Counted from the stretch's first letter, positions 12,601 to 19,954 are shown. The stretch is DNA of 26,229 nt from Pigoraptor chileana (GCA_943704495.1 CALSCR010000199.1:1-26229), one strand, 5' to 3'. Notes: generated from the letters alone by a model not told the origin. Program-made: numbers and translations.

Positions 12601-15600
12601 AAAGAAGGTAAGCGCCGGGTCGCTGAACTTCAGCAGCGGATCAATAAATTCCGCCGCCGCAAGCAGTTCGATGATGGACTCCTTGTTTGTGCCCTTTCCA
12701 ATCTGCGTCAAGCAGACGAGCTTCTCCTTCACTTCCTGCGAGTGCGCGCTGAATCCCCGCAAAACAACAGTCTGGCGTGCACCGGGCTCAAGTGTCACTC
12801 GGTCGGGAATGACCGTGAACACAGAGCGGCTGCCGTGGCCTCCTTCGCCCTTGCCCTTTGTCACAGTGCCGCTGCTGTTGGTGTTGTTGTTCGTATTGTT
12901 GTTGTTGCTGGCGTCGATAGTGGCAGTGCGAATGCGACGACCGGCGCCCTTATCCACCATCCACGACAACACCTGGGACCGCCTTCCCTTGTTCTCAAGC
13001 ACAAACTCGCGGCTGCATGGACGATTGCTAAAGTGGTGTCCAAAGTCAATCGACTCGAGGGCCTGATCGCACGTGATTGTGGATCCGAAACCGGTCGCGG
13101 CCAGCGCGACAGAGTAAGTTGCGCCGTTTGCAATCGCAACAGTGAGCTTGTCCGTGAAGCGCACAGAGTCGTCGAGGAGTGCGGTGATAACGATCGTCGC
13201 CGTCTCCTTTGGCGCAATGACGCCAGAAAGCACATCCGCAACAAACACAGACTTTCGTCCCGCAAGAGAGCACTGAAATTCAGCGGGAATCAACGATGCG
13301 TTTGTCAGCTGCAGCGTGCGCGTCGACGACTTGAGCACAGGCACGCGGCCCCAATCGAGAGACTCCGAGTCGACCGTCACGGCGGGGCCCACGCCAACTG
13401 CCGACAACAGCACCTGGAGTGGCGCGCCCTCGCTTCCCGCAATGCGAAACCGCGCGACCGCCTCAATCGACCCCATCTCGTGGACGGTCACTCGCAGCAT
13501 GACCCTCTGCGTCGAATGCGGCGCAATAATTCCCCTGGGATTGTCACACTCGTACGACACGGACCCTCCTTCGGTGGCAGGTGCGACGACAGGGTTGCCT
13601 GGTGTCGCGGGGCGTGAGCCTTCCCAGTTGCACAGCTCGTAACGTGCGGGAAGGTCAGTGTCGTTCACCATCTCCACCATCTTCTCGTATTGATAGCCAA
13701 GATAGCACTTTCCGAGCTCGAGGAGAGGAGTTGCCATGGTAATCTCCGGGACAACGCAGTGGGCCCTGAGGGGAATAGACAGCACCTCCTCTCCGACACC
13801 GGCAACATCAACGGCAAGCGCAACTTCGTAGTTGCGCAGTGTCACAGAGGTGAGGTCGATCTGAATGAGATCGCAACCCTGAGGAGGAATGACGCCCTTT
13901 TGGTTGGTGATCTCAAACTCTTTCGACGCGCCCCCTTCGCCGTCTGCAGGCACGTGAAGGCGATAGGACATTTCTATCCGCGACGTGTTCACAAGAGAGA
14001 CGCTCGCAGTGTTGATGAAGCCATACGAGACAGTCCCAAAATCGATCTCTCGCGCGTCAAAATGGAATGTCGGGCCAACAACCTTCCCGCTGAAATTAAG
14101 CGTCAGATTCTCGGGAGATCCCTCGAGTGCCCACACAAAGTCCTCACTAAAGTCGCCCAGCTGGTCCGACTTGAACATAATCTGCACGGCCTGCGAGCTT
14201 CCCACAAGCAGACGTCCGTGGCTCGGCGTAAACGTGAACTTGGGTCCAAAAAGCGTCTTGGGCGGGACGAGCTTAAAGGGAACCTCGATGTCTCCCTTGT
14301 TCTCCAGCACCGCCTCGTATCGGTGTGCGCTGTTCACAAACACGCTGCCAATGTCGAGTGCATCGAACGAAAAGCGCGCCTTTGGACCGATGCCCTGGCC
14401 CTTCAGCGTGAGGGGAAGTCGCGTCTCTCGCCCGGTGATATCGCAATACACGGTGCGCGTGTAGTTGACTGCCTCCTGTGGACGAAAGACAACCGTCACC
14501 TCGACCTGCGAGTTCGGCCATATGTCGCCCTCCACGGGCTCGATCGAGTAAATGTCGTCGCTGTACTGCATCTTGTCGTTTGCGATCGCCTTGCGCTTGT
14601 TCTTAAATTTGCGCGAGAGGAGCGACACGTGGCCCTGTTGCGTGGGATCAGCAGAGACGATCTCCCGGAACAGCTCCATCTCCTCCTTCTCGGTCTGATC
14701 GAGATCAATTGCAAAGCGCTCACGCAGACGCACCTCCTCCGCCTCTGTCGCCGCAGCCTTCCAACAATAGTGCACCATAATGTCACTCCGGTTGAAGATG
14801 CGAACGGTTCGTTGCGACGAGAGCGATACATACGTATTGTCGAGGCGAAGAGTGGTCTTCTCGAGACGCACATTTGCGTCGTCACCGCTGCCAACCAGCC
14901 GCACGTAGATGCACTCACCAGTGTCGTACTGGATCGAAAGCTCGGCAGAGTACCCGGACACGGCGTCCGGACGGAACGTAATGTCGATCTGCATGCTTCC
15001 TTGCACGTCGAGCTGTCCATCGGCAACCGACACGCCGAATGGATCCTCGGCTTTGATCATAAATCGGGCATGGCGGTCGCCAATATTGCGCACGAGAAGA
15101 GTCTTTGTCGACGAATGCTTCACGGGGCAGCTTCCAAAGCTGATTTCGTCGGGAAAATCAAGCATGGCACGCGCGCCGATCGCTCGGACTGGAACAACAA
15201 ACTTCTCCCTCTCGGTGATGCACACAATTTCGCAGGAATAATCACTCTTCATCTCCGGCTTGAAGCGAATTGTATAAGTGACGTCCATGCCAGGTGCAAT
15301 CTTAGCCCCGGCGTTCTTGGGCGGAACGACAGAAAAGTAGGGGGACTCTGGCGAGACGACCTTGATCCTCCTCGCCACGCGGTCCACATTGCGCAAGGAA
15401 AGCGGCACTTCGTGCGTCTCAAAAGGCTCGTATAGATGGAACACTGCCTCGGAAGGAAACGGTTGGAACAGCGGCTCGTTGATGTCCATCGCCGAGTCCT
15501 TGTGCCGCGAGTTGTCTCCGGAGTCGATAAACTCGATAATTTTGGGCGGTCGCACCTCGCGGATGCGCTGTAGCCGCTCCACAGTGCCCAATGACATGTC

Positions 15601-15783
15601 CGCCATGAACGTCGACGGGCGCATCTTCTCCTCGGGCGGCGGGTTCTTTACCACTTTGGGACATTTGAGCCTAAGCTTTGTCGGCGCCGACGCCCCGTTT
15701 GTTGCGGCGCCACGAGTGTGTCCGTTGGCCTCATTCTCGGGAATGTGATGCCCGTTTGTAGAATGGGACTGCAGTTGCATCAT
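652..15783 (-). CDS. HYDIN: HYDIN, giant ASH-repeat protein of the ciliary central pair apparatus, 5043 aa, single exon
   Basis: HYDIN homologues are central-pair projection proteins of motile 9+2 axonemes. The ORF has no introns and its length is close to animal HYDIN (about 5100 aa). I count roughly 29 ASH/PapD-like immunoglobulin repeats, recognisable from a recurring core such as LDFG/IDFG, about ten residues, then L-x-N-x-G/S and a later xxxVxFxP. They fill residues ~60-1750 and ~2756-5043. Between them lies a ~1000-residue insertion: an Ala/Thr/Pro-rich stretch (~1800-1960), an intact P-loop GPPLSGKTT (1987-1995, Lys1993), a KEKEKG repeat (~2090-2141), IVDGLDTRF (~2185, Walker-B-like), a charged coiled coil (~2258-2310), an Asn run and Pro/Gly-rich linkers. 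The P-loop region matches the adenylate-kinase-like domain known in HYDIN. Start: tandem ATGs at 15783 and 15780 in a GAAA-ATG context; the frame stays open 21 codons further upstream but has no ATG there. Stop is TAA at 652-654. Identity is very secure; unannotated in-frame introns are unlikely but not excluded. Confidence 0.96.
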   Translation of the reverse strand: MMQLQSHSTNGHHIPENEANGHTRGAATNGASAPTKLRLKCPKVVKNPPPEEKMRPSTFMADMSLGTVERLQRIREVRPPKIIEFIDSGDNSRHKDSAMDINEPLFQPFPSEAVFHLYEPFETHEVPLSLRNVDRVARRIKVVSPESPYFSVVPPKNAGAKIAPGMDVTYTIRFKPEMKSDYSCEIVCITEREKFVVPVRAIGARAMLDFPDEISFGSCPVKHSSTKTLLVRNIGDRHARFMIKAEDPFGVSVADGQLDVQGSMQIDITFRPDAVSGYSAELSIQYDTGECIYVRLVGSGDDANVRLEKTTLRLDNTYVSLSSQRTVRIFNRSDIMVHYCWKAAATEAEEVRLRERFAIDLDQTEKEEMELFREIVSADPTQQGHVSLLSRKFKNKRKAIANDKMQYSDDIYSIEPVEGDIWPNSQVEVTVVFRPQEAVNYTRTVYCDITGRETRLPLTLKGQGIGPKARFSFDALDIGSVFVNSAHRYEAVLENKGDIEVPFKLVPPKTLFGPKFTFTPSHGRLLVGSSQAVQIMFKSDQLGDFSEDFVWALEGSPENLTLNFSGKVVGPTFHFDAREIDFGTVSYGFINTASVSLVNTSRIEMSYRLHVPADGEGGASKEFEITNQKGVIPPQGCDLIQIDLTSVTLRNYEVALAVDVAGVGEEVLSIPLRAHCVVPEITMATPLLELGKCYLGYQYEKMVEMVNDTDLPARYELCNWEGSRPATPGNPVVAPATEGGSVSYECDNPRGIIAPHSTQRVMLRVTVHEMGSIEAVARFRIAGSEGAPLQVLLSAVGVGPAVTVDSESLDWGRVPVLKSSTRTLQLTNASLIPAEFQCSLAGRKSVFVADVLSGVIAPKETATIVITALLDDSVRFTDKLTVAIANGATYSVALAATGFGSTITCDQALESIDFGHHFSNRPCSREFVLENKGRRSQVLSWMVDKGAGRRIRTATIDASNNNNTNNNTNSSGTVTKGKGEGGHGSRSVFTVIPDRVTLEPGARQTVVLRGFSAHSQEVKEKLVCLTQIGKGTNKESIIELLAAAEFIDPLLKFSDPALTFFYEYQPDAPMQPQVKSMTIRNVSSLPLTATLRTSFPFQLLSQADVRLESNDEIPVEVRFDPAYKSDYHSKQEHGRLTVSYGEHPQKDGIDLNASVSFPNLSFETTSVDFRCVLNDTEATRTMEISNPGPLDVTYSWSFLDDERLQMGAPGLQLSIDDISQVFDIMPLRSTLKAGQTESVRFTFYGHCDGMFNAVAVCDVVGGPQYEISLSGQASTIRYEIDKRHVDFGMQAYREKVEAEVFILNSGRVAFDFSVLSVAASDSQGQPTRWKALSASPMSGHISPMTKQRIVVTFSPAVPEKFSGFIELQVAHFEPERITISGEGVFPRISLELPREDDGHIVPVSEDRTSDAERERLAVKRHAMEIVEKGLDRRPRGMSTNAPHSDSIGASLAAQSMINTAAIPSDTTHVRVGPKNGPTKPVLATYVLDFGNVVRGGSSKRAVRVHNPGHGAVTFTFDKRALNGTGFTVEPERIKFLPSGSEHIEVNVLLQTNVKTTNPGLLEVLVPVDILNGPAVLLRLRATVIVPDLIMSCDTLDFGTLVCGTAKVMTVQLHNTKPVPCEWRYVKDEQKAPPGTRAAQDKTTKPAHSFFTVQPNRGTLEPDQRVNVRVQFIPEGEQPYSAKLPIRIAMNQRPQVLSVVGAAVLAKAEISASVVELGPILPYSSGAETSITISNPHDFSIEVFSVDFDKQHLEEEELLRKVEGYDKGQLLLPPRAPGEGLPQEIVEAYTTKPPSADDAIGAAAAAAAATATATTTTAPGAAAGTGVPGTAVPNASTAANTSPSAAVAGAQPSTVPSAPSPTPGQRDTTSAAALAATTSSGGSTTPGLLANAAAIAGGSVLAQSMNLGSSSLAGISQAVPTTSGAPVPPTTSTDSDAAGKEHNHTVEGEGVGELVSPVQAAVNRYLASMSPNKPTHKLDLGVNVVVYGPPLSGKTTQSRSIAGYYGGSVISIDETVVAAMCEEGEVAGASSLREFLSSTPEGMSLLQGVHQAASTANAASVANGGDAATAHAAGLAAAMAMVASLTVPVVKERVEKEKGDKEKEKGEKEKEKEKGEKEKEKGEKEKEKGEKEKTEKEKGDKEDCGKKEAQQPPEPEPAHFVLPENVLVEVLLARFARADCQKAAIVDGLDTRFAMGPEAALTAVLRAFKGRRRVFFMSINVDQRVVHEREVLSNRQRSEEYAMRKSVLDWPEISEDEYDHLNDTEKEAYDERRKARKRILQEEMRRRMEEEKKEMEAAMLKEQKHEEERSKKSKANNNNNNNNSSSAAPGTTGGNAAGAAGGNPGAVGGNSGLNVLGVNGGPGGKDEKRRISINPNKNQMKRKDSMLQSAMDKMRDSAKSPSGGASPTRRSDSKFSLDAVLDKLTLSGEHKRTRSRMFDVDMKGCDEDAAHVTAMSARLVARLAAFELTREAVAALVSSWDRTRNGIPCPVPAPGAPVPPVPGTAGAGDVPATPALFGAKPPVFDRSHGKNPPQMPGAAAIGLGIPQPVPSRSRLGMVPVVEMLSPKPEVSEDEPCEDEGLDAEVPILDVDGAHDSEDVRTSIMEHLPQVRELEEEAAIMAMRIPPPALFSALRYPSVRKPRGAVEHFILAARDMSADDDAAHDQEVAQAAASSRGGDASATREGAGTSSRMSDRGIGSISAGDGTVGKKSFKMLSKAAAAAASSTATKPENWSKITKDLQTVTATATDAHDEDAKAAVYRWVIPPKGSVDVTVRFVSEEVGRFEERLVFETVGSGMQFRLTAKGTCQVPELETDLKCLFPVSRKTRTEEDIVHKEFIEATDTFEFGPLLCGKSRDKYKEGRFPGNMERFSLTNSGGLECNLSVCFQHDTTLNCFLLDPPNLTLRPGETKEVTIWAYPKVAGFFEDVVICCVKDNPDPLTFSISCHGVRPELELDKKMLSFDRLLLKRRETRALHLKNNTLLPVSWRLQGTDSLGEEFSVTPTQGTIEPKTECIVTAAFHATKPIVVKKAVRLEVSDVEKIYGVVQTETITVAAEAYDVAIDVHFPKNCDGGLDFGVIKVYEEAKHTCTLKNKGKYEIGFKFVFDKTETDIADISDMFMLSCETGQVLANDKPFPITVAFRAQREVAMRECPALKCLVMEPQTGELIATIPVKITLRTVFSRYAIQPIRDINFGAMVFNTKKSRSFTIENQGEFEFKYALFNMTDGGDFNRPRLGQLSQLQRNNLRTGSRTSLSKPPQPVKPPRRIDTKQESGRLTLGIFNVSPASGVVNPGSSQVVTVECHAETAGRFEELLGIDVSDRQPEDNPNGIEYKLVAESCVPGINTTEMAAVFEEHSVVRRLDLFNMQRNVYSEEDRVFLFGAFIAGQQAQVRFKISNPHKVPCDVVIACRPRSKTTTADFAFDVEPKRLSIPSHEHRYVTVVFAPSAMQAYTGIFEATVENGSNTKTKTLSFELRGEGTLPRVSIVKPLPRSGRVATPLLQFRRLLLGREQTLPLVLRNDGIIPATVHLDLNAADPASLRSFSCPRAGMPVLIHNGQSQTFNVNFHPNDAGRFGGELRMRVQDNQFEDTVIELGGEGYMDDVAFDNLPEEEESDLLPFGDCAVGESRSLSFTLSNHSSEAARFEFSCPQGEFTFHPMVGHVKARSSRQITVTFLAHQTQEYRNVPITCRVVKIAYADPASAGEWDDSARTVRWAMVRDERGKSQPKKVVEPEPEPAYEVIDELPTTELSLRACAIADNARFKCETTTVQFRNTLMYQTRAFSFPINNTGIVSLKYQWNITDDLVDDESPADIPFSVHPSSGVIEAGETAVFSVRFSPADVRDYECSMQCNVTNLDPSISPPRISLRGRSLRPFCHFEVEESDYITGGRRNPELGAAGGPGTLLDPTTRVIEFGSCGVRVRNTKKFYIVNPTNMTYEFSWECEDVPVPGQGPVFRCVTPKGTVLTGKKTEVVFEYTPETLDLVESFWRFRIGEHNIQIPFLLVGHADEPKVYLDRSNVNFRAQLLNHESKEIVYLINNESVPFSFAFSEASIRGDTSSALLSVSPLTGTVPPDGRIPVEVRFAPRQEKELNYNIVCSIKKKPTPVTLNVKGEGYAIHEAVLSELSDGRLAELVASTQNSLDFGEVQINERSVRQLTIGNAGKYNFDFSWKLDAHGHGRPGPVPISISPDSGTVLKGDRVVCEVTFHPHGRASTAHVEAVLKIANGPSYPIVIKGNGCVPNLGFSFTSHDFGPCFVHKPGMPTLQKSLQIINRDSREMSIDCLFASKPHLEVQAPPIILSAGESCEIPIVFIPRDAVHYHETINFEVNGLSRFAVEIKGSGTEFKLEPVNASNKVVAFGALRVGHTATRSIKLVNKSVVPMTFTIGPQQALFALRRNCVTVSLPLEYTLKPKATCNVELAFNPDTRLAPFTEEIHAESMGLSFPLFAVTGACQGIDIKLDNDNVPFGAVVQKSRSTRRVVIQNIGDVGARFKWDPKRFAPDFTISPLEGYISPGMELAFEVVFHPDELNNDVRYEDIPCEIEGSVPLTLTLTGMCVAQPPQSEVIRFNAAVRQRETKSITLTNKTPQRWYLQPIIDSEFWTGPESISIEPGQAKPYEIAYTPLTMTNDARHSGTVFFPLPDGSGLLYNLSGTADAPKPSGTINREVPCKTQYTELLPVTNWLKRPQRFKVSIEVSKPDSSTSLKGVDYIDVPGQMRRDYKLNFYAYKEGVTNARVVFRNEQTQEYLYYVVTFKATPPGVISMVDMTTPVRQSITRTLTLENPLSTPVQLTCSCSSTDVIIPHNVVLPATSEGQIPIEYLPLRVGDQTGKLLLTSAELGVYQYDLHLVATPAGPERSMQFKVGLGASQVQTFRFLSFAKAKTEYTCRIDSLDFTVDKTVAAPANTGSAGIEVCVDVTYEPSKLGDARTTLYLSSPTGGEYTCPLFGHCVPSKPQGPFTIKAGTTASIPFKNVFAASHSFTFTVDNPAFSVKPTETIGAKKTFNVQITYKTNTPKVPRMGKLVVTSAVGGSEMAGVSWTYYLRGVGTLN
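8815..8842 (-). repeat. (AAC)n tract encoding poly-Asn in HYDIN
   Basis: A GTT trinucleotide run on the plus strand encodes eight consecutive asparagines followed by serines at about HYDIN residue 2315-2325. It sits directly after the charged coiled coil and before a Gly-rich linker. It is a low-complexity joint in the insertion, not a structured domain. Confidence 0.85.
9363..9512 (-). repeat. Coding minisatellite for a Lys/Glu (KEKEKG) repeat inside HYDIN
   Basis: Units of about 18-24 bases (CTTTTCCTTCTCCTTCTCAC on the plus strand) repeat at least five times, encoding alternating GEKEKEK and GDKEKEK blocks at HYDIN residues ~2090-2141. The plus strand is almost pure pyrimidine. The repeat interrupts the adenylate-kinase-like region between the P-loop and the IVDGLDTRF motif, so it probably forms a charged surface loop or single alpha helix. 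Confidence 0.9.
10330..10386 (-). repeat. GCC/GGN trinucleotide tract encoding poly-Ala then Ala/Thr in HYDIN
   Basis: The plus strand reads GGGGGCGGTGGTGGTGG followed by (GCG)n, which on the coding strand gives a run of eight alanines and then alternating Ala/Thr near HYDIN residues 1800-1818. It is part of a low-complexity linker leading to the P-loop. The G-rich plus strand could form a two-tier G-quadruplex. Confidence 0.85.
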
Positions 15784-17210
15784 TTTCTCGAATAGAAAGA
15801 TTCGCTTCTGCAACAAAAAAAATCCACTCCGATTGCGAACAATCAAATTGAAACGACGCTAACCTAAGCTGAAGTGTGGGCAATTCCGTCTCGCATGACC
15901 CCGATCAAAGTTCTCCTTCCGGCCGATGCGATGCATTCAACACCGCAGCGAGCAAGAAGAATTTTTGAACAGGGAAAGCGCGTGTGTGCGAGACGCGTGA
16001 ACACAAGGACGGCGGTTATCGAGTGCCGTATAAAAATCGAATGTAGATTTTTGCTTCGATGAACGCACTGTTAAACTATTTGCATGCGCGTGTTGGGATG
16101 ATGTGCGCAATAATATGTGCGTTTTTGGTTGAATAAAAGCAAATGGGTTGCAATGCCAATACTTCACCTCTGGCAACTACAGCGATTCGCATATGCAGTC
16201 CGCTCAGCATGATGCATGCACTCACACCCCATTCGCACGCACGCACGCATGCACATTTGCCCAACTGCTTCGCAAGAGAGGGGCAGAGTTGGTTCTGTGG
16301 GCGTCGGGCCTTTGGTATGAGCCCACTATCGATCAGAAATTTGCGCGTTTTGAAAAAAATGCCCCCTCGGTTGTCCTGGTGATGGGCTTTCATATCTATA
16401 TATGGTATAACGAAGTCGTTTATGCTTTATTTGGTGCTTATATATCTGTTTTACTGTGTATAGATATAGAAATATTCCGAGATATCGGAAAATCGGCACG
16501 TGCCTTTTCTGCTTTTGCTACTTGGTGAAAATTCGCCGAAACTGAATCCTCTGAACTATAGTTAGTGCCTGCCTGTTGTTGTGTAACGACTGATTAAAAA
16601 GTAATTTTTCAGAATACTATGTCCGTTTTTAACAAGCGCCCTTAGTGAAGCGGCCGGAGAAAATTGTCCTGTATATGAAGGCTCAGAAACCTGCCGGCTG
16701 ACGTGAGTGTATATAGCCAAATCGATCCTGCAGTTTCGTTCCATCGGTGAGCTTTAATATTGACAACTTCAAAAATGAGGAGACAACCAGAATTACTAGG
16801 AGTTTTAACTTCCAGCGGATTCGATGTGAGCGTGTCAACACATCAGCTATGATCTAACGGCTTCGATTCGAGTAATTTTAACCGAAATCGAAGTACAAAT
16901 CACGGGTGCGGTGGCTGGGGCATGGTAATGAAGAGTAGAGTCACGGGGAATGGCATGTGACTGCTGAAGAGGACGACCAAGCCCATGCAAAGGACCCCAA
17001 ATTGCGCACACGAGTTGTCCGCATGACCGTTTGCGCACATGCTCCTGTCACAAGGGACTAACCAACGTTGTCCGTGTGAAGGTGTCCGTGTGCCCCGTCA
17101 CGGGATGGTAGTGTAATCAATCAGTGATTTTATTTGACAACACCTTTAGTATGCAAATTGTATGCCCATGATATTTATTTTCCAAATCGGTGATGTCACT
17201 AATGAGGCGA

Positions 17211-17246
17211 CCAATCAGGTGAGACTGCGCATGGAGCGCAGCCAAT
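17211..17246 (+). promoter_or_regulatory. Pair of CCAAT boxes upstream of the protease gene
   Basis: CCAAT occurs at 17211-17215 and again at 17242-17246 in the same orientation, 31 bases apart. Both lie 140-175 bases before the candidate TATA box. A CRE-like TGATGTCA sits just upstream at 17191-17198. The spacing suits NF-Y-type promoter elements, but the assignment is by motif and position only. Confidence 0.45.
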
Positions 17247-17386
17247 GGGATGTGCAGATTGTTGTGCGATGGCCGATGCGGGCTTTTGTATGGGGCTGTG
17301 TATTGGGGAGATTTCCGTCAAACACACACAACACAACACGACAGTCGTTGAGATACATACTCCTGTCTCTCCGATTTGATCTCAGG

Positions 17387-17394
17387 TATATATA
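17387..17394 (+). promoter_or_regulatory. Candidate TATA box of the aspartic protease gene
   Basis: TATATATA lies 209 bases before the protease start codon. A start site about 30 bases downstream (~17420) would give a 5' UTR of about 180 bases. That stretch is A-rich and has no upstream ATG in good context. The two CCAAT boxes upstream support it. No transcript data are available here. Confidence 0.5.
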
Positions 17395-17602
17395 CCCTCG
17401 AATGCTCCCTAAGGAGCAGTATTGAAAAGGAAAAGAAAAGGCAAAAAAAGGACACGCAAACACAAACAAACACAAAAAAACTTTTTGTCGCTTTGGCTCT
17501 CGATTTTTGCACCCGCGAAACGCAGCAAAACTCCACGAATCCATTCAGCACTCTCAACGTCCCAAAACAACTTCACTCTACCATTTGAGCGCATTTTCAA
17601 AC

Positions 17603-19664
17603 ATGACGACATCGCGCGTCGTGTTTGTGGTTGCCCTTGTGGCAGCTCTTTCCACGGCATGCCTCGCTGAAAGGTTGGTTGGTTGCGAGTGGCACACACA
17701 GTCACACGCATGTCTCGTTTTGTGTATTCTCTCAGCTTGCATTTGGTATGAGTGTTTTTTTATTTTTAATGACACTTCTTTCGTTGTCTTGTTTTATTCT
17801 GTGTAGCATCGCCCTGAAGAAGGTTCCCAAGCTCCCTCTTCACCAGCACCGCCTCAATCTTGCGTCGCTCGCTGCACCGTCGTCAACCTCTGAAGCCCTC
17901 CAAAACGTTCAGGATGTACGTATTCTATCAATATCAGGCTTTCTAAATTTTGCTCAAACCCTTCTGAGCTTTATCGAAAATTTCAGAATTCTCACCAGCT
18001 TTTCCCATGCATTGTGCAGGCATTCTACATTGGCGACGTGTCCCTTGGCACTCCCGCCCAGCGCCAGGCGACCATCTTTGACACTGGCTCCAGCAACTTT
18101 TGGGTGACTGGCAAGGACTGCAAGAGCTCTGCCTGCAAGGACAGTGGGTATCTCCATCTTATCTTGTTGTGTTTGTTTTATCTCTTCCTACCTTTACTCC
18201 TTGCTGACAAACCCTCCTCTCAATCAACAGGCTCCAAGTCCATCTACGACCACACAAAGTCGTCGACCTACAAGAAGGACGGCAAGGCGTTTAGCATTCA
18301 GTATGGACAAGGCTCGGTTTCCGGTGTGCTCGCCCAGGACTCTGTGACCATCGGCTCCCTGACCGTCTCGAATGTCACTTTTGGCGAGGTGCGCATCTGT
18401 CTCTGTCTGTGGTTTTAGGTCTTGTATCAAGGTTGTTTTTGAGGAGGTTTTTGCATGATGACGTTCAATGTACCTCATCCTGTCTTCATGAAAATTTCGC
18501 CTTGGTATCTGACAACATGTGCCCTCTTGTTTTTGTGTGCATTTCTTGTCAACAGGCCACCATCGAGAGTGACGACAGTGTTGGATTTGATGCGCTTCTT
18601 GGTTTGGGCTTCAGGTCGATTGCTGTTGACAATGTGCAGCCCGTCTGGTCTGTCGCCTTTGACAGCGGCCTTGTTCCCGAGAAGGTAAGAGAGAATTTTG
18701 TTTCGCTATTGCCGTATGAAAGTGCTGCATTCTTACGGACTTGAAGCTCACTGTCTGTATTCCTTTTCTTCTCTGTGCTACACACGCACACGTACACAGG
18801 TGTTCTCGTTCTATCTGAGCCACACTGGCGATGGCAGCTCCAGCGAGCTTCTTATCGGAGGCACCAACTCGAAGCACTACACTGGTGACATCAAGTGGGT
18901 TCCCCTGTCGTCTGAGTCGTACTGGCAAATCGCCCTGGACTCGTTCACGTTCGGATCGGGATACAAGGGCTGCTCCGGCGGATGCCAGGTGTGTTTGCGA
19001 GTCGTGTTTGTATGTTTTATGCTTGATGAGGCGTTTTACTATTGATGTGTGTTTGTTTGTTTTAAAAAATCTTTTTTATTTGTGCGACTAATAACTCACG
19101 AACAACAACTACACTACTGCTACAACTATTTCCACTGCAACAAACAGGCAATTGCGGACTCTGGCACCACCCTCATTGTCGGCAACCCCTCTGACGTCGA
19201 TGCTATCAACAAGGTGTTGGGCGCAAAGCAGCTTCCCGATGGCACTTTCCAGGTCGACTGCAACAAGATTTCCACGTTCCCCTCGCTCACATTCAACATC
19301 AACGGCAATGAGTTCCCCATCACTCCCCAGCAGTACACCATGAAGGTTGGTGCTCTTTAATTGCTCATTCTGGTTGTTCTGTTTTGTGCGGGTTTGTTTT
19401 GAACGTGTGTTTTTTTGGTTCTCGTCACATTTTTGAATGTATACTGCTCGCTAATACCTTTGTGTATATGCTTCTTTGTTTGTGCATCTTTAGGGCCAGG
19501 ATGAGTCCGGCAACACCATTTGCCAGAGCCCGTTCGAAGGACTCGACCTTTCCGGCGCCGGTATCAACTGGATCCTCGGAGATGTTTTCCTCCGCGCTTA
19601 CTACTCTGTGCACGACCCGGTGAACGGCCGCATTGGCTTTGCCCCCTCCGCCACGGGAGTGTAA
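17603..19664 (+). CDS. Pepsin/cathepsin D-like aspartic endopeptidase (family A1), eight exons, 382 aa
   Basis: This is a secreted or lysosomal acid protease made as a zymogen. Exons: 17603-17673, 17807-17915, 18020-18143, 18231-18388, 18556-18684, 18800-18988, 19148-19345, 19494-19664. All seven introns are GT-AG and 87-167 bases long. Start: ATG with A at -3, giving [20 protein letters not shown], a clear signal peptide, then a basic propeptide (~24-58). Mature part: [10 protein letters not shown], first catalytic motif [10 protein letters not shown] (Asp81), flap [17 protein letters not shown], second catalytic motif ADSGTT (Asp264), and the C-terminal [14 protein letters not shown]...GRIGFAP. 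Length is normal for cathepsin D, and there is no plant-specific saposin insert, which argues against phytepsins. Cysteines in DCKSSAC and GCSGGC probably form disulfides. Stop is TAA. Exon joins restore the family alignment without gaps, so the model is strong; the exact subfamily and final compartment are inferred. Confidence 0.95.
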
Positions 19665-19954
19665 AAATTCCGGATGATCTCATCCTAGCTGACATGCGCT
19701 CCTAGAGCGTATTCCCGGCTGGGGCGTTTTTGAGTTGAAGGTCTCTCTCGCCCTCTCTCTTGCGTTAGCGTGTGTATGACTGTGTGTATCGGTTTCTTTT
19801 GATGATTCCTCTTGTCTATTGTGTACATATTTCCGCGTGTCATATGAAATGAATTTCGAAAACAACTGTGCAACAATCGTACAATGATCCTTGCCGGACT
19901 CACTCGTGATATCACATCGCCTGTGAAGGAAATAGTATGGTGGGATGGCGGGCT

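Larger units (their letters stand above)
15784..17602. other. Divergent intergenic region between HYDIN and the aspartic protease
   Basis: About 1.8 kb separates two genes transcribed away from each other, so it must hold both promoters. I see no convincing gene in it. Reading frames of 60-126 codons on both strands have no recognisable domains. The sequence is AT-rich, with TA-rich stretches at 16390-16470. A plus-strand TATAAAAA at 16029-16036 precedes only a 25-codon frame. No TATAAA faces HYDIN within 250 bases of its start codon, so HYDIN is probably TATA-less or starts farther upstream. Confidence 0.7.

Noticed and set aside
13690-15435. A 581-codon open frame on the plus strand, opposite the 5' part of HYDIN
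   Set aside because: It is again in register with HYDIN codons and low in domain content. It is a codon-bias shadow and not an antisense gene.
15784-15846. Extension of the HYDIN N-terminus by 21 codons upstream of the tandem ATG
   Set aside because: The frame is open but contains no ATG (it would begin at a TTG). The first ATG at 15783 has a good context, so the upstream part is taken as 5' UTR.
16029-16138. A miniature gene: TATAAAAA at 16029, ATG at 16061 with 25 codons, AATAAA at 16133
   Set aside because: The peptide is very short, has no recognisable features, and the distance from TATA to ATG leaves almost no 5' UTR. The motifs are expected by chance in AT-rich DNA.
16143-16180. An RFX X-box near the HYDIN start
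   Set aside because: Only half-sites (GTTGC and GGCAAC) are present with the wrong spacing; no full GTTGCC-N-GGCAAC motif is found.
16775-16852. A 25-codon plus-strand frame after a TATATAG element
   Set aside because: Too short to support without conservation or transcript data; no domain.
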